NCBI GenBank assembly: GCA_009760855.2
Contig: WPIO01000104.1
Span: forward strand, 1,159,501 to 1,223,500
Direction of reading: 5' to 3'
Source of the DNA: Cristatella mucedo
Taxonomy: Eukaryota; Bryozoa; Phylactolaemata; Cristatellidae
DNA: 64,000 nucleotides
The position numbers were made by a program, and so were the translations under genes. The notes beneath the pieces were generated by a model. The model did not search any database. It was not told the origin of the DNA and was given only the letters and a program-made list of their open reading frames with translations. This document shows, piece after piece, positions 1 through 12,540 of the stretch. How positions within the stretch are numbered: position 1 is the stretch's first letter; every line of letters begins with the position of its first letter.

Positions 1-372
1 TTATATAAAGCTGTTTGCAAGGAAAAATCTCGCATGCCACTTGTACTTAATCTTACACTAGATCTACCTTTGCAGGGGGTATGCTACGAAAAGACGATTG
101 CCGATGTTCTACGCGAGTTCGCTCCAGAGAACATTGTCCAATCACAGATATTAAATCCAAAAAATGCTGAGTGTACACATCACCCACACATCACTTGTAC
201 TTAATCTTACACTAGATCTACCTTTGCAGGGGGAATGCTACGAAAAGACGATTGCCGATGTTCTACGCGAGTTCGCTCCACCCACATCCCTGGCTGGACC
301 CAAGACATGGGCACCGTGCTTAGCAACCCTTGTGATAATCTATACGATCGCTTCTCTAGCTTATCTGTCAGC
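1..372 (+). mobile_element. LINE fragment (CR1/L2-like, family A type) with internal direct duplication
   Basis: The plus strand encodes pieces such as YEKTIADVLREFAP, which resemble the linker between endonuclease and reverse transcriptase in the fuller copy at 59485-62790. An 89-bp block at 38-126 is repeated at 192-280 with a single visible mismatch. No intact ORF remains. The family is clear from the peptide, but the ends are approximate. Confidence 0.55.
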
Positions 373-649
373 ATGACATATCAGAGTCCATCCCAAATAT
401 GAAATCTTACCACGAGTATTCATCCACCATTACCTGACCTGCTCTTGCTCAATGTCAAGCCAGCTCCTACTGCCTTCGTCTCCTAGTTCATATCCCAGAC
501 TACTAGCTCTGTAGACCATATACCAACAGTTCTCCTTTCGAAATACATAGATTTGCTGCTACCCTACATTTTTAATATAATAAATATTCCCTTAGCTTTA
601 GGTATTGCCCTCCAAAGGAGTTTTTGTTACACCACTATTTAAGGAAAAT
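373..649. other. Unassigned sequence
   Basis: No coding exon or recognisable repeat is seen here. The end near 570-600 is AT-rich. Confidence 0.3.
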
Positions 650-784
650 GTAATTCATTCGCATAGGGCCCTGAGAGAACTTAATCTCTAGCCGTGTGCT
701 TCACATGCGCCACGAGGCTCGAGCACACTACCTCGGTCATCAAATACATTCACCTTGACCTTGGTCGAGGCAAGCAACTAGACC
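650..784 (-). mobile_element. SINE2 copy, degenerate
   Basis: Read on the minus strand it holds a decayed tRNA-like head with a CTCGAGC box B region. It ends in the GAGATTAAGTTCTCT / GGGC stem-loop shared with LINE family A. Confidence 0.55.
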
Positions 785-973
785 GAGAGAACGTACACAA
801 CATCCAACATGGTCTCCTTCCTGCATTTCCTATCATCAAAGACATCGGAACAATTAGTGGCAGACCGGCAGAAACTCTTTAATCAAAAACTTCAAACTCA
901 GCAACTCGGCTTGCAATTAAAGAATGGCTGCTTCAGGACTCATAAACACACGACCTGGGTCTTGAAAAATAAT

Positions 974-1140
974 ATAAAATAATTCATCTGCATAGCACCC
1001 CAAGAGTACTGAATCTCTATTCAGGTGCTTCACATAAGCCAAGGGGCTCGAGCCCACGACCTCAGTCATAAAATATATTCATCTTGACCTGGGTCGTTAA
1101 TAAAAGGCAAGCATCTTAGCCACTGGGCCAAACCAGCACG
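974..1140 (-). mobile_element. SINE2 copy
   Basis: On the minus strand a box A-like TGGCCCAGTGGCTAAGATGC is followed by a GGGCTCGAGCCCC box B. The end is a GAGATTCAGTACTCTTGGGG stem-loop and an AT-rich tail. It is about 165 bp long. Confidence 0.7.
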
Positions 1141-2275
1141 TTTTGAAGCGCAAATGCAAACACCTTAGTCCCGGGCAAAGGCTAGGGGACAGCATTGCTG
1201 CAAGTGTACAAACGCCTTCTCAAGAAAGCTGAATGGAGTGGAGTCTCTCTGGTGGTTTTGTGGGATCTTCGTAGCGTTTGCTTCTATAGTCCTGATCACC
1301 AAGTAATTCTTGAGTGTCTGCCATATCGCCTAGGGATCACTGGCACTGCAATCATAAGGCCATATCTCAGTAGAAAGTGAATGGACCCTTATGTAAATGA
1401 CAATCTGTAATCTCCGTCTTGCAAGCATAACCATTAAGCACAATCTTTCATTCGTTTGCAGATGACACACAGCTGTACCTGCGCATTGATCCCTCCCAGC
1501 CTTGGGTCATGTCGAACTCTCTCAAATCCCCAGCAGCATTTATTGCCCGAATTCACACTTGGATGGCAGCAGGCTTTCTCAAATCGCATGCCGATAAAAT
1601 CAAGAGATTAATTATGGGCTATCCCAGTGTTACTGAGCAAGTGCAAACCTATCCATCCGAGTGGGCTTGGACAGCATATCCTCTGTAGCGTTTGCATGCA
1701 ACCCGGGCGTCCTATTCCAGAGTGACTCCTTTCACTAGACGACCACTTCAGCTCCACAGTCAAGGCTGCCTATTTTTTTTCAGCTGGGTACCCATTACAA
1801 AAATTTGAGCCTGCTAAGACGATGATACCACATCCAAGCCGTTCAGTGAATTTCTGTCACTCAAGCATGGTACTGATTACAGCAATGATACATTATAAAC
1901 AGCTTCCTAGAGGTAGTAAATTGTGTAACGCCTGGCCTGTGCAATCGGTGCTTGAAGCTTGTGCAAAAATTGTACAGCTTTGAAGCTTGTCTATCGTGAA
2001 CGTTGCAGCTGCCACGTTACACCTCTTCTCACCGACCTGTACTGGCTCCCCACATAAAGCATTGGACTGACTTTTAAAGGTTTTGCCACCCACTTCCACG
2101 TGGCCCCTTCGTCCTCTTGTTCCAGCCTACCTCTCCAAACTACTTTCTGGTCAGGCTAGACATCGGTATCACCGGTGCGCTCTTCTACATCGGGTCATTT
2201 AGCCGTGCCTCAAACCAAACTCAAATCCTTCACAGACCGTGCTTGACCTTCCTGGCTTTGCTGAGTCACGTGCAG
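1141..2275 (+). mobile_element. LINE family A fragment, reverse transcriptase and C-terminal part
   Basis: The plus strand encodes broken pieces of a non-LTR reverse transcriptase. One block starts near 1195 (QVYKRLLKKAEWSGVSLVVL), and a catalytic-box piece FADDTQLYLRIDPSQP lies near 1458-1505. The conserved C-terminal block (TPLL.DLYWLP) falls near 2020-2060. Stops and frameshifts interrupt it, so it is a dead copy. Confidence 0.75.
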
Positions 2276-2539
2276 ACTTAACACGTGACTAGCAGCCCTT
2301 GCCAGCAGGCATTCTCGTCGGTTCGGATACGAGGGTGGGAAGGGGGTGGGGGAGGCCTCTAGAGGGCTACCACAGCCTGGTTCCAACTCTCATCAAAGGA
2401 AAATTCCCACACTTCTTCATCCCAAACAACACCCATAGCAGATAATGAGAACGTAAAATGGTTAGTGGAAGCATGCACAAACAAACAGCGATTCGCGCGG
2501 TCAAAGCCAATGAAGCGAAAGACAGCTGTAGTTTGGCTT
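2276..2539. other. Unassigned sequence
   Basis: No gene or clear repeat is seen; there is a G-rich run at 2336-2352. Confidence 0.3.
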
Positions 2540-2916
2540 CTGTTTAAATCTCATCAAGTCAGGCGATGTCATGACGTCAGTCAGGCTTTTCAGGAACAAC
2601 CGGACTGAAGGTATGGTATATCTCCGAAGGATTTCAAGATGGCCAGAGGCATGGATCTACGACTCGTGTCAGAAGAGCGATCGGGTGATTCGATGCCTGG
2701 TCTGATAAGGAAGTAGTTTGTAGAGCTAAACCGGAGCAAAAGAACGAAGTGGAAGTGAGTTGACACAACCTTGAAGTCACCTGACGCTGCTGCTGCCTGA
2801 TGGGGAGCCAGTGAAGGTCGACGAGAAGAGGTGTCCTGCAGCAGCTGCGTCGTTCACGTTAGTCAAGCCTAGCTGCCGAGTTTTGCACCAACTGCAAACA
2901 TCTGACTGAATGGGTG
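2540..2916 (-). mobile_element. LINE family A C-terminal fragment
   Basis: The minus strand matches the C-terminal block of family A (compare 28000-28340), including the region around the conserved DLHWLP-type motif. It is broken and lacks the 3' tail. Confidence 0.65.
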
Positions 2917-4545
<1,629 letters not shown>

Positions 4546-4929
4546 GAAATATCAATAATATATAGAAATAAGTATAATATATATAAATATTATAGAAAGT
4601 TCTCTTCTTCTCCATAAACTATATTATCATTACCTAGGCAGTCCCCTCCGCTGTATTAGACTACTCACATAACACGCCCAGCCGATTCACTGACTTCGCC
4701 CACGGGTAGCTCTCTGCCTGCTGCTTCGGCGCTGCTGCAGCAAAAGGGCGACCGGCCACATGGCTGCCCTGCAAGTACTGTTATGGAGGCCACCTTGGGT
4801 ACATCATACGTACGTACCTATCTGCGCATGGTTACTCCCGCTAAGCCCATCAAAGTCTCCCTCTTCCACCGACCCGATGGAGATGCCTCCTTCAGCCCTC
4901 CGACCATTGTTCCCCGGCAAGATGAACTA

Positions 4930-5011
4930 TCGCTTAATCTTACCTTTGCAGCAAATGTAAAGCGCCTAGAAAGAGATTAAGTTCTCTGAGGGCGCTTTAT
5001 CAAATACATTA

Positions 5012-5046
<35 letters not shown>
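4930..5046 (+). mobile_element. LINE family A 3' tail
   Basis: It contains the family A terminal stem-loop (AAAGCGCC...GGCGCTTT arms around AAGAGATTAAGTTCTCT) followed by (ATT)n to 5046. Confidence 0.8.
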
Positions 5047-5552
5047 GATAGTGACTTCGATAACTATCCATCCCCCACACATTTAAGGTAAACGTTTCCA
5101 GCTAAGCAGCAAGAATCTTTCGCTTTTGGAATTGTCTACAAAAAGAATCTTTCGCTTTTGGAATTGTCTACAAAAAGTTTCTGAGCGGCTGCTGAATCTG
5201 CACATTTCTCCCCCTCTCATTAAAACACAAATAGGCGGCAGGCGAACGAACAGGGTGACGAACTATACGTTAACTGCCAGGCGGGCTGTCTTGCCGCTGG
5301 CACAGCAGGGTCATCTTGGGGTCACAGCAGGGTCATCTTGGGGTCACAGCAGGAGGATGCAGCTGCTCGACGCAGCAGCAGCTGCAGCAGCTGCAGCACG
5401 CTATCTGCACTACCACCCAAGGGCGGATAACTGGACAGAGGAGATGGCCGGAGAGCACCGGATGCACCGCAGTTAGAGTTAGTTAAACTACGCCGTAGTT
5501 AGCTGCACATCTTTCTAGCTGTGCCGGCAAAGATGTTGCTGCACGATCTCAC
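5047..5552. other. Short tandem duplications, no gene
   Basis: A block of about 32 bp containing TTTCGCTTTTGGAATTGTCT is present twice at 5110-5175, and a block of about 21 bp (CAGGGTCATCTTGGGGTCA) twice at 5306-5349. A CAGCAG/CTGCAG-rich stretch follows. It lies just downstream of the PLC-gamma exon 2 donor and is probably intronic. Confidence 0.5.
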
Positions 5553-5732
5553 CTTGCAGACTCAAGACCTTGAGCCGGAAGGTGCTGCCGTAGTGAATGG
5601 AAAAGCAGTATTTGTCCTTCCTATCCTCGAAATTATAGGACACCGCCAGTGCCGAAAAGGAAGTCGAGTTGATCTTGTCGAATTCTTTTACATCTCTACC
5701 CGGACGTATCTCCTTGACCAGCCTCAGGTCAA
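5553..5732 (-). CDS. PLCG: PLC-gamma exon 2 (PH domain)
   Basis: Residues 55-114. The acceptor is gacctgcag|TT and the donor CTGCAAG|gtgaga. It encodes DLRLVKEIRPGRDVKEF and KYCFSIHYGSTFRLKVLSLQ, the strands of the PLC-gamma PH domain. Confidence 0.93.
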
Positions 5733-6010
5733 CTGCAGGTCAAGGTCAATGCAGAGGTGTCAGCAAGCAACCGTGCAGCAGCGGCTGCAGCACGTGCTAA
5801 CACGGGTAAAGGCAGCACGGGGCACCAAGCAGGTACGAACATAGCACAAGCTGCGTCCATTCTATGGCACCAGTGGCGTCCCTATGCTAGCACAGCTGAG
5901 CTGCACAGCTGCGTGCACGTAGCGCACACGTGACCATTAGCTGAGCAGTGGCAGCAGGAGAGTGCCACGTGCCCCGTCCACCAGCTGATGCGATAAGAGG
6001 GGCAGAGGCT

Positions 6011-6072
<62 letters not shown>

Positions 6073-7688
6073 GAGGCCGAGAGCTCCATCTTGGACAGGG
6101 TGTAGGTGGTACAAGTGGCAGTCAGCCTCAGAAACAGTGGCCCTTGAGTCTGCCTGCCATGCTCACAACCGAGCTAATAGCAGCCAACCAAAACATTGAC
6201 CAATTAGCTGCATATGTGGCCTGGTGCCTTGCATGCTGTGCCTTTTGCAGCCCGGTGGCTGCAGTCGCCTGCTGGCTGCTCTGCAGAGATTACTCGAGGT
6301 CAAAGATCAGCCCTTTGCAAGGTCGAACTAAGGGGCCAGCAAGCCCTGGCCCTTTCCTGGGGTGTGAGAGACCACATGAGGGCCTATAAACTGGGCTGCA
6401 GCTCCAGTCACACAGAGGAACAGCTCACACCCTGCACACACTGCTGCCTAGCTCAGATTAGATAAGGGGAACTAATGAAAAAATCCGTGAAGATTTCCTA
6501 GCAACGAGACAGACAATCATGGCATCGATTGAAGAGAGTTGGTTTTAAGTGGCTTGACGAGGCAACCCAACATACCCTTCAGGATAGGGGAAGGGAGGTG
6601 GCTTGAGGGGGAGGGGAGCAGAGCTTGCTGGCTGGCTCCTTCCTTCAAAGAATTTGCCAAATATGGTAAAAATAATAATTATAATAATAATAATAATAAT
6701 AACAATATACTGCCCTAGAGAGAGAAATAATCGCTATCCAGCAGTTTACAACCCCTTGCAAGAGAATCTACAGCCAGGGGTGGCATGTGACATGTGTGAC
6801 ATCATGTAGGCAGAAGCAAACAGCTATAATGACAAGGCCAGAATGCCATAAGAGAAACACGAGTTTATACACTTACTAGCTAGTGAGATCTCTGGCCAGT
6901 AAAATACATTGAATCATTCACATCTACACACCCAAAGAAAACCGAAACGAAAAGAACAGTCGAGTTCACTCGGAGAATGTAACGGAAAAAGCACATACCG
7001 GAACAGATGCATTTCTAGCTGAGCCTAGAGTAGTCATTGCAAGATCATTGCAGGCTTTCGATGCATGTGCATTCGAGCTCAACGGTCGATCACCAAAAGA
7101 TCTCAATTAAAAGTGAGAGGGTCGATAAGATGATGAGATGCTGAGGAGTGGGTGGTACTAGAGACGGCACTATCAATGGGGGGGTCGGAGAGGTCAAGTC
7201 TGGTGCTAGCCGGGTGAAGGATCAGTAAGCCAGGAGGAGGAGGAGGACCTTAAAATCGATTATTTTCCACTTGAAAGGTAGGACAAGGTCGGCCGGCAGT
7301 CCTGAATAAAAAGGAGTAATCTAGATGCTATGTCACTAACACGTGAACCAGTTCGGCTGCACTCTTATCTAAGCGATGCAGGCCCTGATTTTTGGCATTC
7401 TCTATCCAGCTGTTTCACGAACGCCGCAGGGCTCGAGCCCGCGATAGCGGTCCATGTTGCCTGCACATTCTTCCCAGGAGGACGGATGCTTGCTTGCATT
7501 ATGGAGAACATTCCCAGTTACCAAGCAAACATCTGCACTTACAAGTCTGATAAAAGCTCCGAAATGCTGTCAGCCAACGAATGTCATCCGAACAGACAGA
7601 ACGGCTCCCTCCTCCACTTGCAAGTGAGACTGTTGCTGCATTGAAAATATATTCAATCGTCAACTGCACTACCCAGAAATGCTAGTTC

Positions 7689-7735
<47 letters not shown>

Positions 7736-10237
7736 CATACATACATACATACACATTTTTTCTGGTGAAAATGCTGCTGTCGGCACAACTAGGAAGCCCC
7801 CTCGAAATGCATCTTCTGCTCATTCATTGCTTCATTGCATTCATTCGTTCATTCATTGCTATCTGAATGCTGTCCACTCAATAGCTTCCTTGTACCGTGC
7901 AGAAAGTTATTCTAAGCGGACGAGTCCGACGAGGCATCTGTCCTCTCGGAGGTGGATGGGCGGGTCGAAGAAGGGAGAACTCGGGATAATTGTCTCAGAG
8001 CTGGATTGCCTCTGGATTGCACGAGCACCAGGGCTCACGCAGAGCTTGCTCAAACAGACAAGCACATTCCCAATGCTTGGCTGCTGCTGGTGAGGCCACC
8101 ATGTGCTGCTAAACTTGGCTTTGCCCTCTCCCTCCCGGGATCTGGTGCTGAAAAGGTTAAGCTTCGGACTTCAAACAAATTTCAATTAAATAAAAATAAA
8201 TAAATCTTAGCTGATTAAACAGCCTCTTTTTGTATAGCAACAGAAGAGCCTTTTACGGCTATCACCACCACTTGCAGTGGCGATAAAGGATCGCCCACCG
8301 CAGGAATCGAACCCACGACCTCGGGACCGAGGTCGTGAAAGCAACCGCCTTACCTAGTGTGCCATCACGGCTCACCATTTTTTCAGCCCAGATTCGGCCT
8401 AGCAGTGGTGATCCATCCACAGCGATTGGTGATTCATGGTTATTAGGCAGCTTCTGAGGAGACAATGTAAAAAGTAAAATGGCACTGCAGACAACCCGAG
8501 AGTCTTTAGAATCAATTGACCGGTAAAAATCCTACCACTGATACAAGATCAGAGAGTCCATCCTTAAGGTAGCACTATCCCTTCTAGACTCTGGTCCCTC
8601 AATAACAACCACACTGGAATCCCCTTCCTCAATTCCGTGGAGCAACATAATGCCTACATTCAAGGAGGTTACAAGTGACCTCATCCTGAAATTCATCGAA
8701 ATCCCGATGAAAGAAAATGGCCATTCCTCTAGACCTCTAGACCCCTACACTGTCCCACTTGTAATTGGCATAGATCTGCTAATGTCAAGCATAACTAACA
8801 TAGTAAATATGTCCCTGAGCTCAGGACATGTCCCTGCTCCTTTCAAAAAGACAGTAATTAGGTCACTAATTAAGAAAGCAACACTAGACCAAGAAAATTT
8901 GAGCAGCTTCCGCCCAGTCTCACATCTACCGGTCCTATCGAAGACACTGGAATGAGTTATGCAGATCAGCCAAACTCTTACATTGCTTATTTCAAACCTA
9001 GCCAGCAAGCTCCAGTCTGGTTTTAGAGCTAATCACTCTATAGAATCAGCATTGCTTAGGTTTTATAACGACCTTCTCAGGAATGCTGACTTAGGGAAAG
9101 TCTCTGCTTGTTTTGCTTGATCTTTCGGCATCGTCTGATACTATCGATCAGCAAGTGCTTCTCGATCGCATCTCATCTCGCCTGGGCATCACTGGCAGTA
9201 CACTACAGTGGTTCAGGTCCTATCGCAGTGGCAGACTCCAAAGTACTGATGTGAATGGACAAAGATCATCCGAGGGACCTCTGAAGTATAGGGTACTTTG
9301 GGAGACGTGATAACCAACCGGGGCCATACACACAGTTCAGGCCCCACGCCTCAGTGAAAGGAAATTGCAGTTGCCCTCAGAAGACATTGTGTCCTATCGA
9401 ACTTTCACAATGCAGAATTATGTACAATTTCAATGGCACTTCGACATGATGATGAACATGATTCTGAGATTCTGAGACATGATCTCAGCACTTCACATGC
9501 ATGACCGGCACCTGCATTAGTTTCCTTGCTGGCAGTTCTTGGGATTAACGAATGCTAAACACACATCATAATCTGAGCAGAGTTCCTCAGCCATGTTAAT
9601 AATAATACTAATGCATTTGATATAGCGCTCTCAGAGAACTCGATCTCTTTCTAGACACTTTACATTTGCTACAAAGGAAGCACGATCGAATGGTTAGTGG
9701 TAATAATAATAATAATAATGTACTTGATAAAGCGCCCTCAGAGAACTTAATCTCTTTCTAGGCGCTTTACATTTGCTGCAAAGGGAAATGCAATTAAATG
9801 GTAAGTAAAATAATGCTTAAAAAACAAAATGAATAACAAGGTTAGGGGTGACATGCACAGGGTCAGCATGCAAATGTGGTTAGTGGCAGCATGCACAGTG
9901 TCAGCACGCATAAGCACGTGAAGAACGAATCACAGGGACCCACTAAATGCTGTCCTAAATAGGTGTTTTTAAGTTCCTTTTAAATGTGATCAGGTCAGGG
10001 GATGTTCTGACGCAGGTCGGGAGGGAGTTCCAGGCTGGTAGCATGCTCAATCCACAACAGGAATAACATGGTTAGGGGGGAAATGCACGAAAGTGGCATC
10101 ATGCACAGTATCAGAACGCACAAGCACATAAAGGACGAATCACAGTGACCCACTAAATGCTAGCACATACAAGTCTCGATAGCCATCACTTGGCCAATAT
10201 CCCGGTAGCCAAGCCACCAGCCGCTGTTCGTGTGCCT

Positions 10238-10331
<94 letters not shown>

Positions 10332-10926
10332 TGCGTGTGTGTGCGCGTGTGTGCGTGTGTGCGTGCGTGCGTGCGTCTTACTACTGCTACGGTCGTGGCT
10401 GATCTCGAAGTAGCAGGAATGGTGTTCGACGGTGTCCACACTTAAGACTATGGAGCTTTATCACAGTAGGTCCTGTTACAGAGACCAGCAATTGCAGAGA
10501 GACACTCGGTGAAAGTGCGACAGCACTCCAGGCCAGCTCCTGGACAGGGGTCTTCGGGATAGCGAACTCAACGAGAACCTGCACTCTGGGAGGGCTCCCT
10601 CTGGGTCATCGCCACCCGGGACAGTACGCACCGGCACTAATGATCAGTGCCCTACATCACAGCGCTCAGCGATAGTGCGCTCCACAAAATTCCTTTCCGC
10701 TACCGCGATCCACGACAGGGCATCATACTTGACAACGGCTCGACTTTCCGTAATCCGGCTTACCTGCACCTTCAGGGCGAGTTTGACCATGCACGCGAAC
10801 CCATATCAACTGTCTTGTCTCCAAGCGGACTCTGAAAGTAAGTTTCTCTTGCTTTTTCAGATAGTATCGAGTCAGCACAAGTCCACTCTCGAGATGCCGA
10901 TGCACTTCACTGTAGTCCGTCGCCAT
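5553..10926 (-). CDS. PLCG: Phospholipase C gamma, N-terminal part (exons 1-2; gene continues off the left edge)
   Basis: PLC-gamma hydrolyses PIP2 to IP3 and diacylglycerol downstream of tyrosine kinases. Only the N-terminal PH domain is present. Coding exons are 10764-10926 and 5553-5732, giving 114 codons plus one base. The translated blocks FRVRLETRQLIWVRV, EGAVDLRLVKEIRPGRD and CFSIHYGSTFRLKVLSLQ match the PH domain of animal PLCG1/PLCG2 in order; LETRQ, KEIRPG and FRLK.LSLQ are diagnostic. The exons join in phase 1 (GCAG|gtaagc ... ctgcag|TTGACC), which restores an EGAVDLR junction. The second exon ends G|gtgaga, so the next exon should start in phase 1. The loop before CFSI is about nine residues longer than in vertebrate PLCG1. 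The 5.0 kb intron 1 carries SINE, LINE and microsatellite insertions. The next exon (end of the PH domain, EF hands) was not found in 1-5552, so intron 2 is longer than 5.5 kb. Confidence 0.92.
6013..6068. repeat. (GA)n microsatellite
   Basis: About 56 bp of nearly pure GA in PLC-gamma intron 1. Confidence 0.95.
6069..7383. other. PLC-gamma intron 1 sequence, no gene
   Basis: A short AT-rich (ATA)n stretch lies at 6668-6703. No other coding exon or repeat family is recognised. Confidence 0.4.
7384..7455 (-). mobile_element. SINE2-like fragment
   Basis: On the minus strand GGGCTCGAGCCC (box B core) is followed by a GTTCGTGAAACAGCTGGATA segment comparable to the SINE2 body. It is truncated and degenerate. 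Confidence 0.4.
7694..7755. repeat. (AT)n and (ACAT)n microsatellite
   Basis: An AT dinucleotide run at 7694-7728 is followed by ACATACAT repeats. Confidence 0.9.
8188..8373 (-). mobile_element. SINE1, full-length tRNA-derived SINE
   Basis: On the minus strand the head has a box A-like TGGCACACTAGGTAAGGCGG and a perfect box B GGTTCGATTCC, about 60 bp apart. A GCGATCCTTTATCGCC hairpin-like body and an (ATTT)n tail follow. It closely matches the copy at 57236-57421 along its whole length. The internal pol III promoter is visible. Confidence 0.85.
8530..9310 (+). mobile_element. LINE family A fragment, reverse transcriptase fingers and palm
   Basis: The plus strand encodes LDPYTVPLVIGIDLL, FKKTVIRSLIKKA, FRPVSHLPVLSKTLE and, after a frameshift, LDLSASSDTIDQQVLLDRIS and LGITGSTLQWFRSYRSGRLQ. 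This is the expected order of RT motifs in CR1/L2 elements. At least one stop and one frameshift break it. Confidence 0.85.
9595..10160 (-). mobile_element. Nested LINE family A 3' ends
   Basis: Three minus-strand 3'-end pieces follow each other: a tail at 9595-9700, a longer tail plus C-terminal end with (ATA)n at 9703-10050, and a further truncated copy to about 10160. Each shows the CCCTCAGAGAACTTAATCTC stem-loop half or the adjoining 3' untranslated sequence. Confidence 0.75.
10239..10378. repeat. (AT)n(GT)n compound microsatellite
   Basis: AT repeats at 10239-10270 switch to GT repeats that decay into GTGC units by 10378. Confidence 0.95.
10379..10763. other. PLC-gamma intron 1 sequence next to exon 1
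   Basis: No coding signal or repeat is recognised. Confidence 0.3.
10764..10926 (-). CDS. PLCG: PLC-gamma exon 1 (start codon)
   Basis: Residues 1-54. The ATG at 10926-10924 opens MATDYSEVHRHLESGLVL, aligning with the vertebrate PLCG segment just before its PH domain (LEVGT...). It ends GCAG|gtaagc in phase 1. The start is chosen because it is the only ATG in frame near the homologous N terminus. Confidence 0.9.
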
Positions 10927-12099
10927 AATCAGCGGACGCCCAGCCGCGCAGCCGGCGGCCGAGTCGATCTATCTCGCTGCTGTCAGCTGTCCTGCCTTCA
11001 GCTCATGACATTGAGAGCGCCTCCCAACATCCTGGTTTGAGCAGAGCAACCAATTCGACCTAGCTCCGCGGCTGCTTACGGCACCCTCTAACCGAAATCA
11101 AGAGACGCACCAACACAGGACGGCGAGCTCCCGCGTTGGCGAACCCATCCAATGACCCTCACTTTAGAGCTTCCGGCAGGTAGCCGGCTGTGAGATGCTA
11201 GCCTTGACAAATGTAGTTGGCTGCTAAATGTGATGCATGCGCGGACAATATGACAGCGACAGGATCTCTGGTGCAACCCTTTAAGTCGCTCAGAGGATGC
11301 GTCCTGCAAAAAATAGTTTCGCCTTCCCAATGAGGCGTATATGGGCGGAGGCACTGAAGCATGCCTCTTCCTGGTACTGACGATGACCTGCGCGGCATAC
11401 TAAAAAGCGTATATCTATTAGTTTATAAAATGCTTTATTTCATAAAAATTGGAGTAATCTGGAGAAATCTGCCCAATGCGCGTCGTTACTCTTTCCTTTG
11501 GAAGTGATTTCAGTTCTGTGGAGATAACCCCACGATACCCGATACCCCGCTGTTGCGGCGCCGATCCCTTGAAATTGACTTTTCATCGTAAATATTCAGC
11601 TGCCAATAGACATCGGATCAATTTATTTTCTACTACCGGTTCTCTTGAGATAATTTTAAAGTCCAGAATGGCAGCCAGATGCCTAGCTGCTGAAACGGCG
11701 GCGAGTTATATCAGCCAGGTTGCGACTGGTATCCACCGTTTCACGGTTCCTCAATTGCAGCGGCTACAAACCGGTTATGCGATAATCTATGACAGAGGCC
11801 GCATAAAAGCCGACGCATACTATAGGTAGTCAGATGCGTTCCCGGAATTAGCCAAAGCCTTTGAGCTGATTTGTGCTCCATGCCACCGGAGCCATTGGCT
11901 ATCGACCAACACGGCTTCTTTAATGCGTAAAATGTCAGCTCACTTTCTGCTACGAGCACAGTGCCCAGTGCAGGCTGCTTAACATGGTCGCCCGTGTCTT
12001 TTTTCGTATTTATGTTAAGCAAACATTCTGATATCTCTTTTTGCTTAGAGTTTCTACCTGTAGCTCAACGCTTAATTAAGCGTCGCCGTATTAGTCGGC
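10927..12099. promoter_or_regulatory. Upstream region of PLC-gamma, no gene seen
   Basis: Its position upstream of the PLC-gamma ATG makes 10927-11100, moderately GC-rich, the likely 5' UTR and promoter. No core element is obvious. The remainder has an AT-rich patch at 11400-11460 and open frames that match nothing I recognise. Confidence 0.3.
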
Positions 12100-12450
12100 T
12101 CGTCTTGTATCTCCGTCTGTAACTCCACAAAGTCATTACGACCATGTGGGTGTTACGCAGGAGAGTTGTGCATAGCGCAATCACAGCCTAAGCGGCTTTC
12201 GGTACGCATTCGGTAGCCAACAGACTTCGTCTCACGCAACAAAGAAAAAGTGGGAAGCATAGCAGAGTCAGGAGAGCAGTTGATGTAGTGAGTTGCATGG
12301 AAGTAGCAGCTCAAGACCGCTGAAAAGGATGAGCCCTGGTCGGCAGTAGGAGAGTAGTTGTTGTTGCGTAAGAATCGTGGAAGCGAGCTCCACAGTCTAG
12401 GACCTGCAGAGCTAAAGCTTCTGTCGTCTTGGCCGCTGTTGAGCATCTGT
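12100..12450 (-). mobile_element. LINE family B C-terminal end and 3' tail
   Basis: The minus strand encodes the terminal block of the element (DRSFSSAGPRLWSSLPRFLR), then a 3' region ending in the tail 'ttacagacggagatacaaga'. It is truncated at the 5' side. Confidence 0.75.
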
Positions 12451-12454
12451 AAAC

Positions 12455-12540
12455 CTCCCTTTGCAGCAAATGTAAAGCGCCTAGAAAGAGATTAAGTTCT
12501 CTGAGGGCGCTTTAACAAGTACATTATTATTATTATTATC
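12455..12540 (+). mobile_element. LINE family A 3' tail
   Basis: It has the terminal stem-loop with GCGCCTAGAAAGAG...GGGCGC and an (ATT)n end, abutting the family B fragment in the opposite orientation. Confidence 0.8.
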
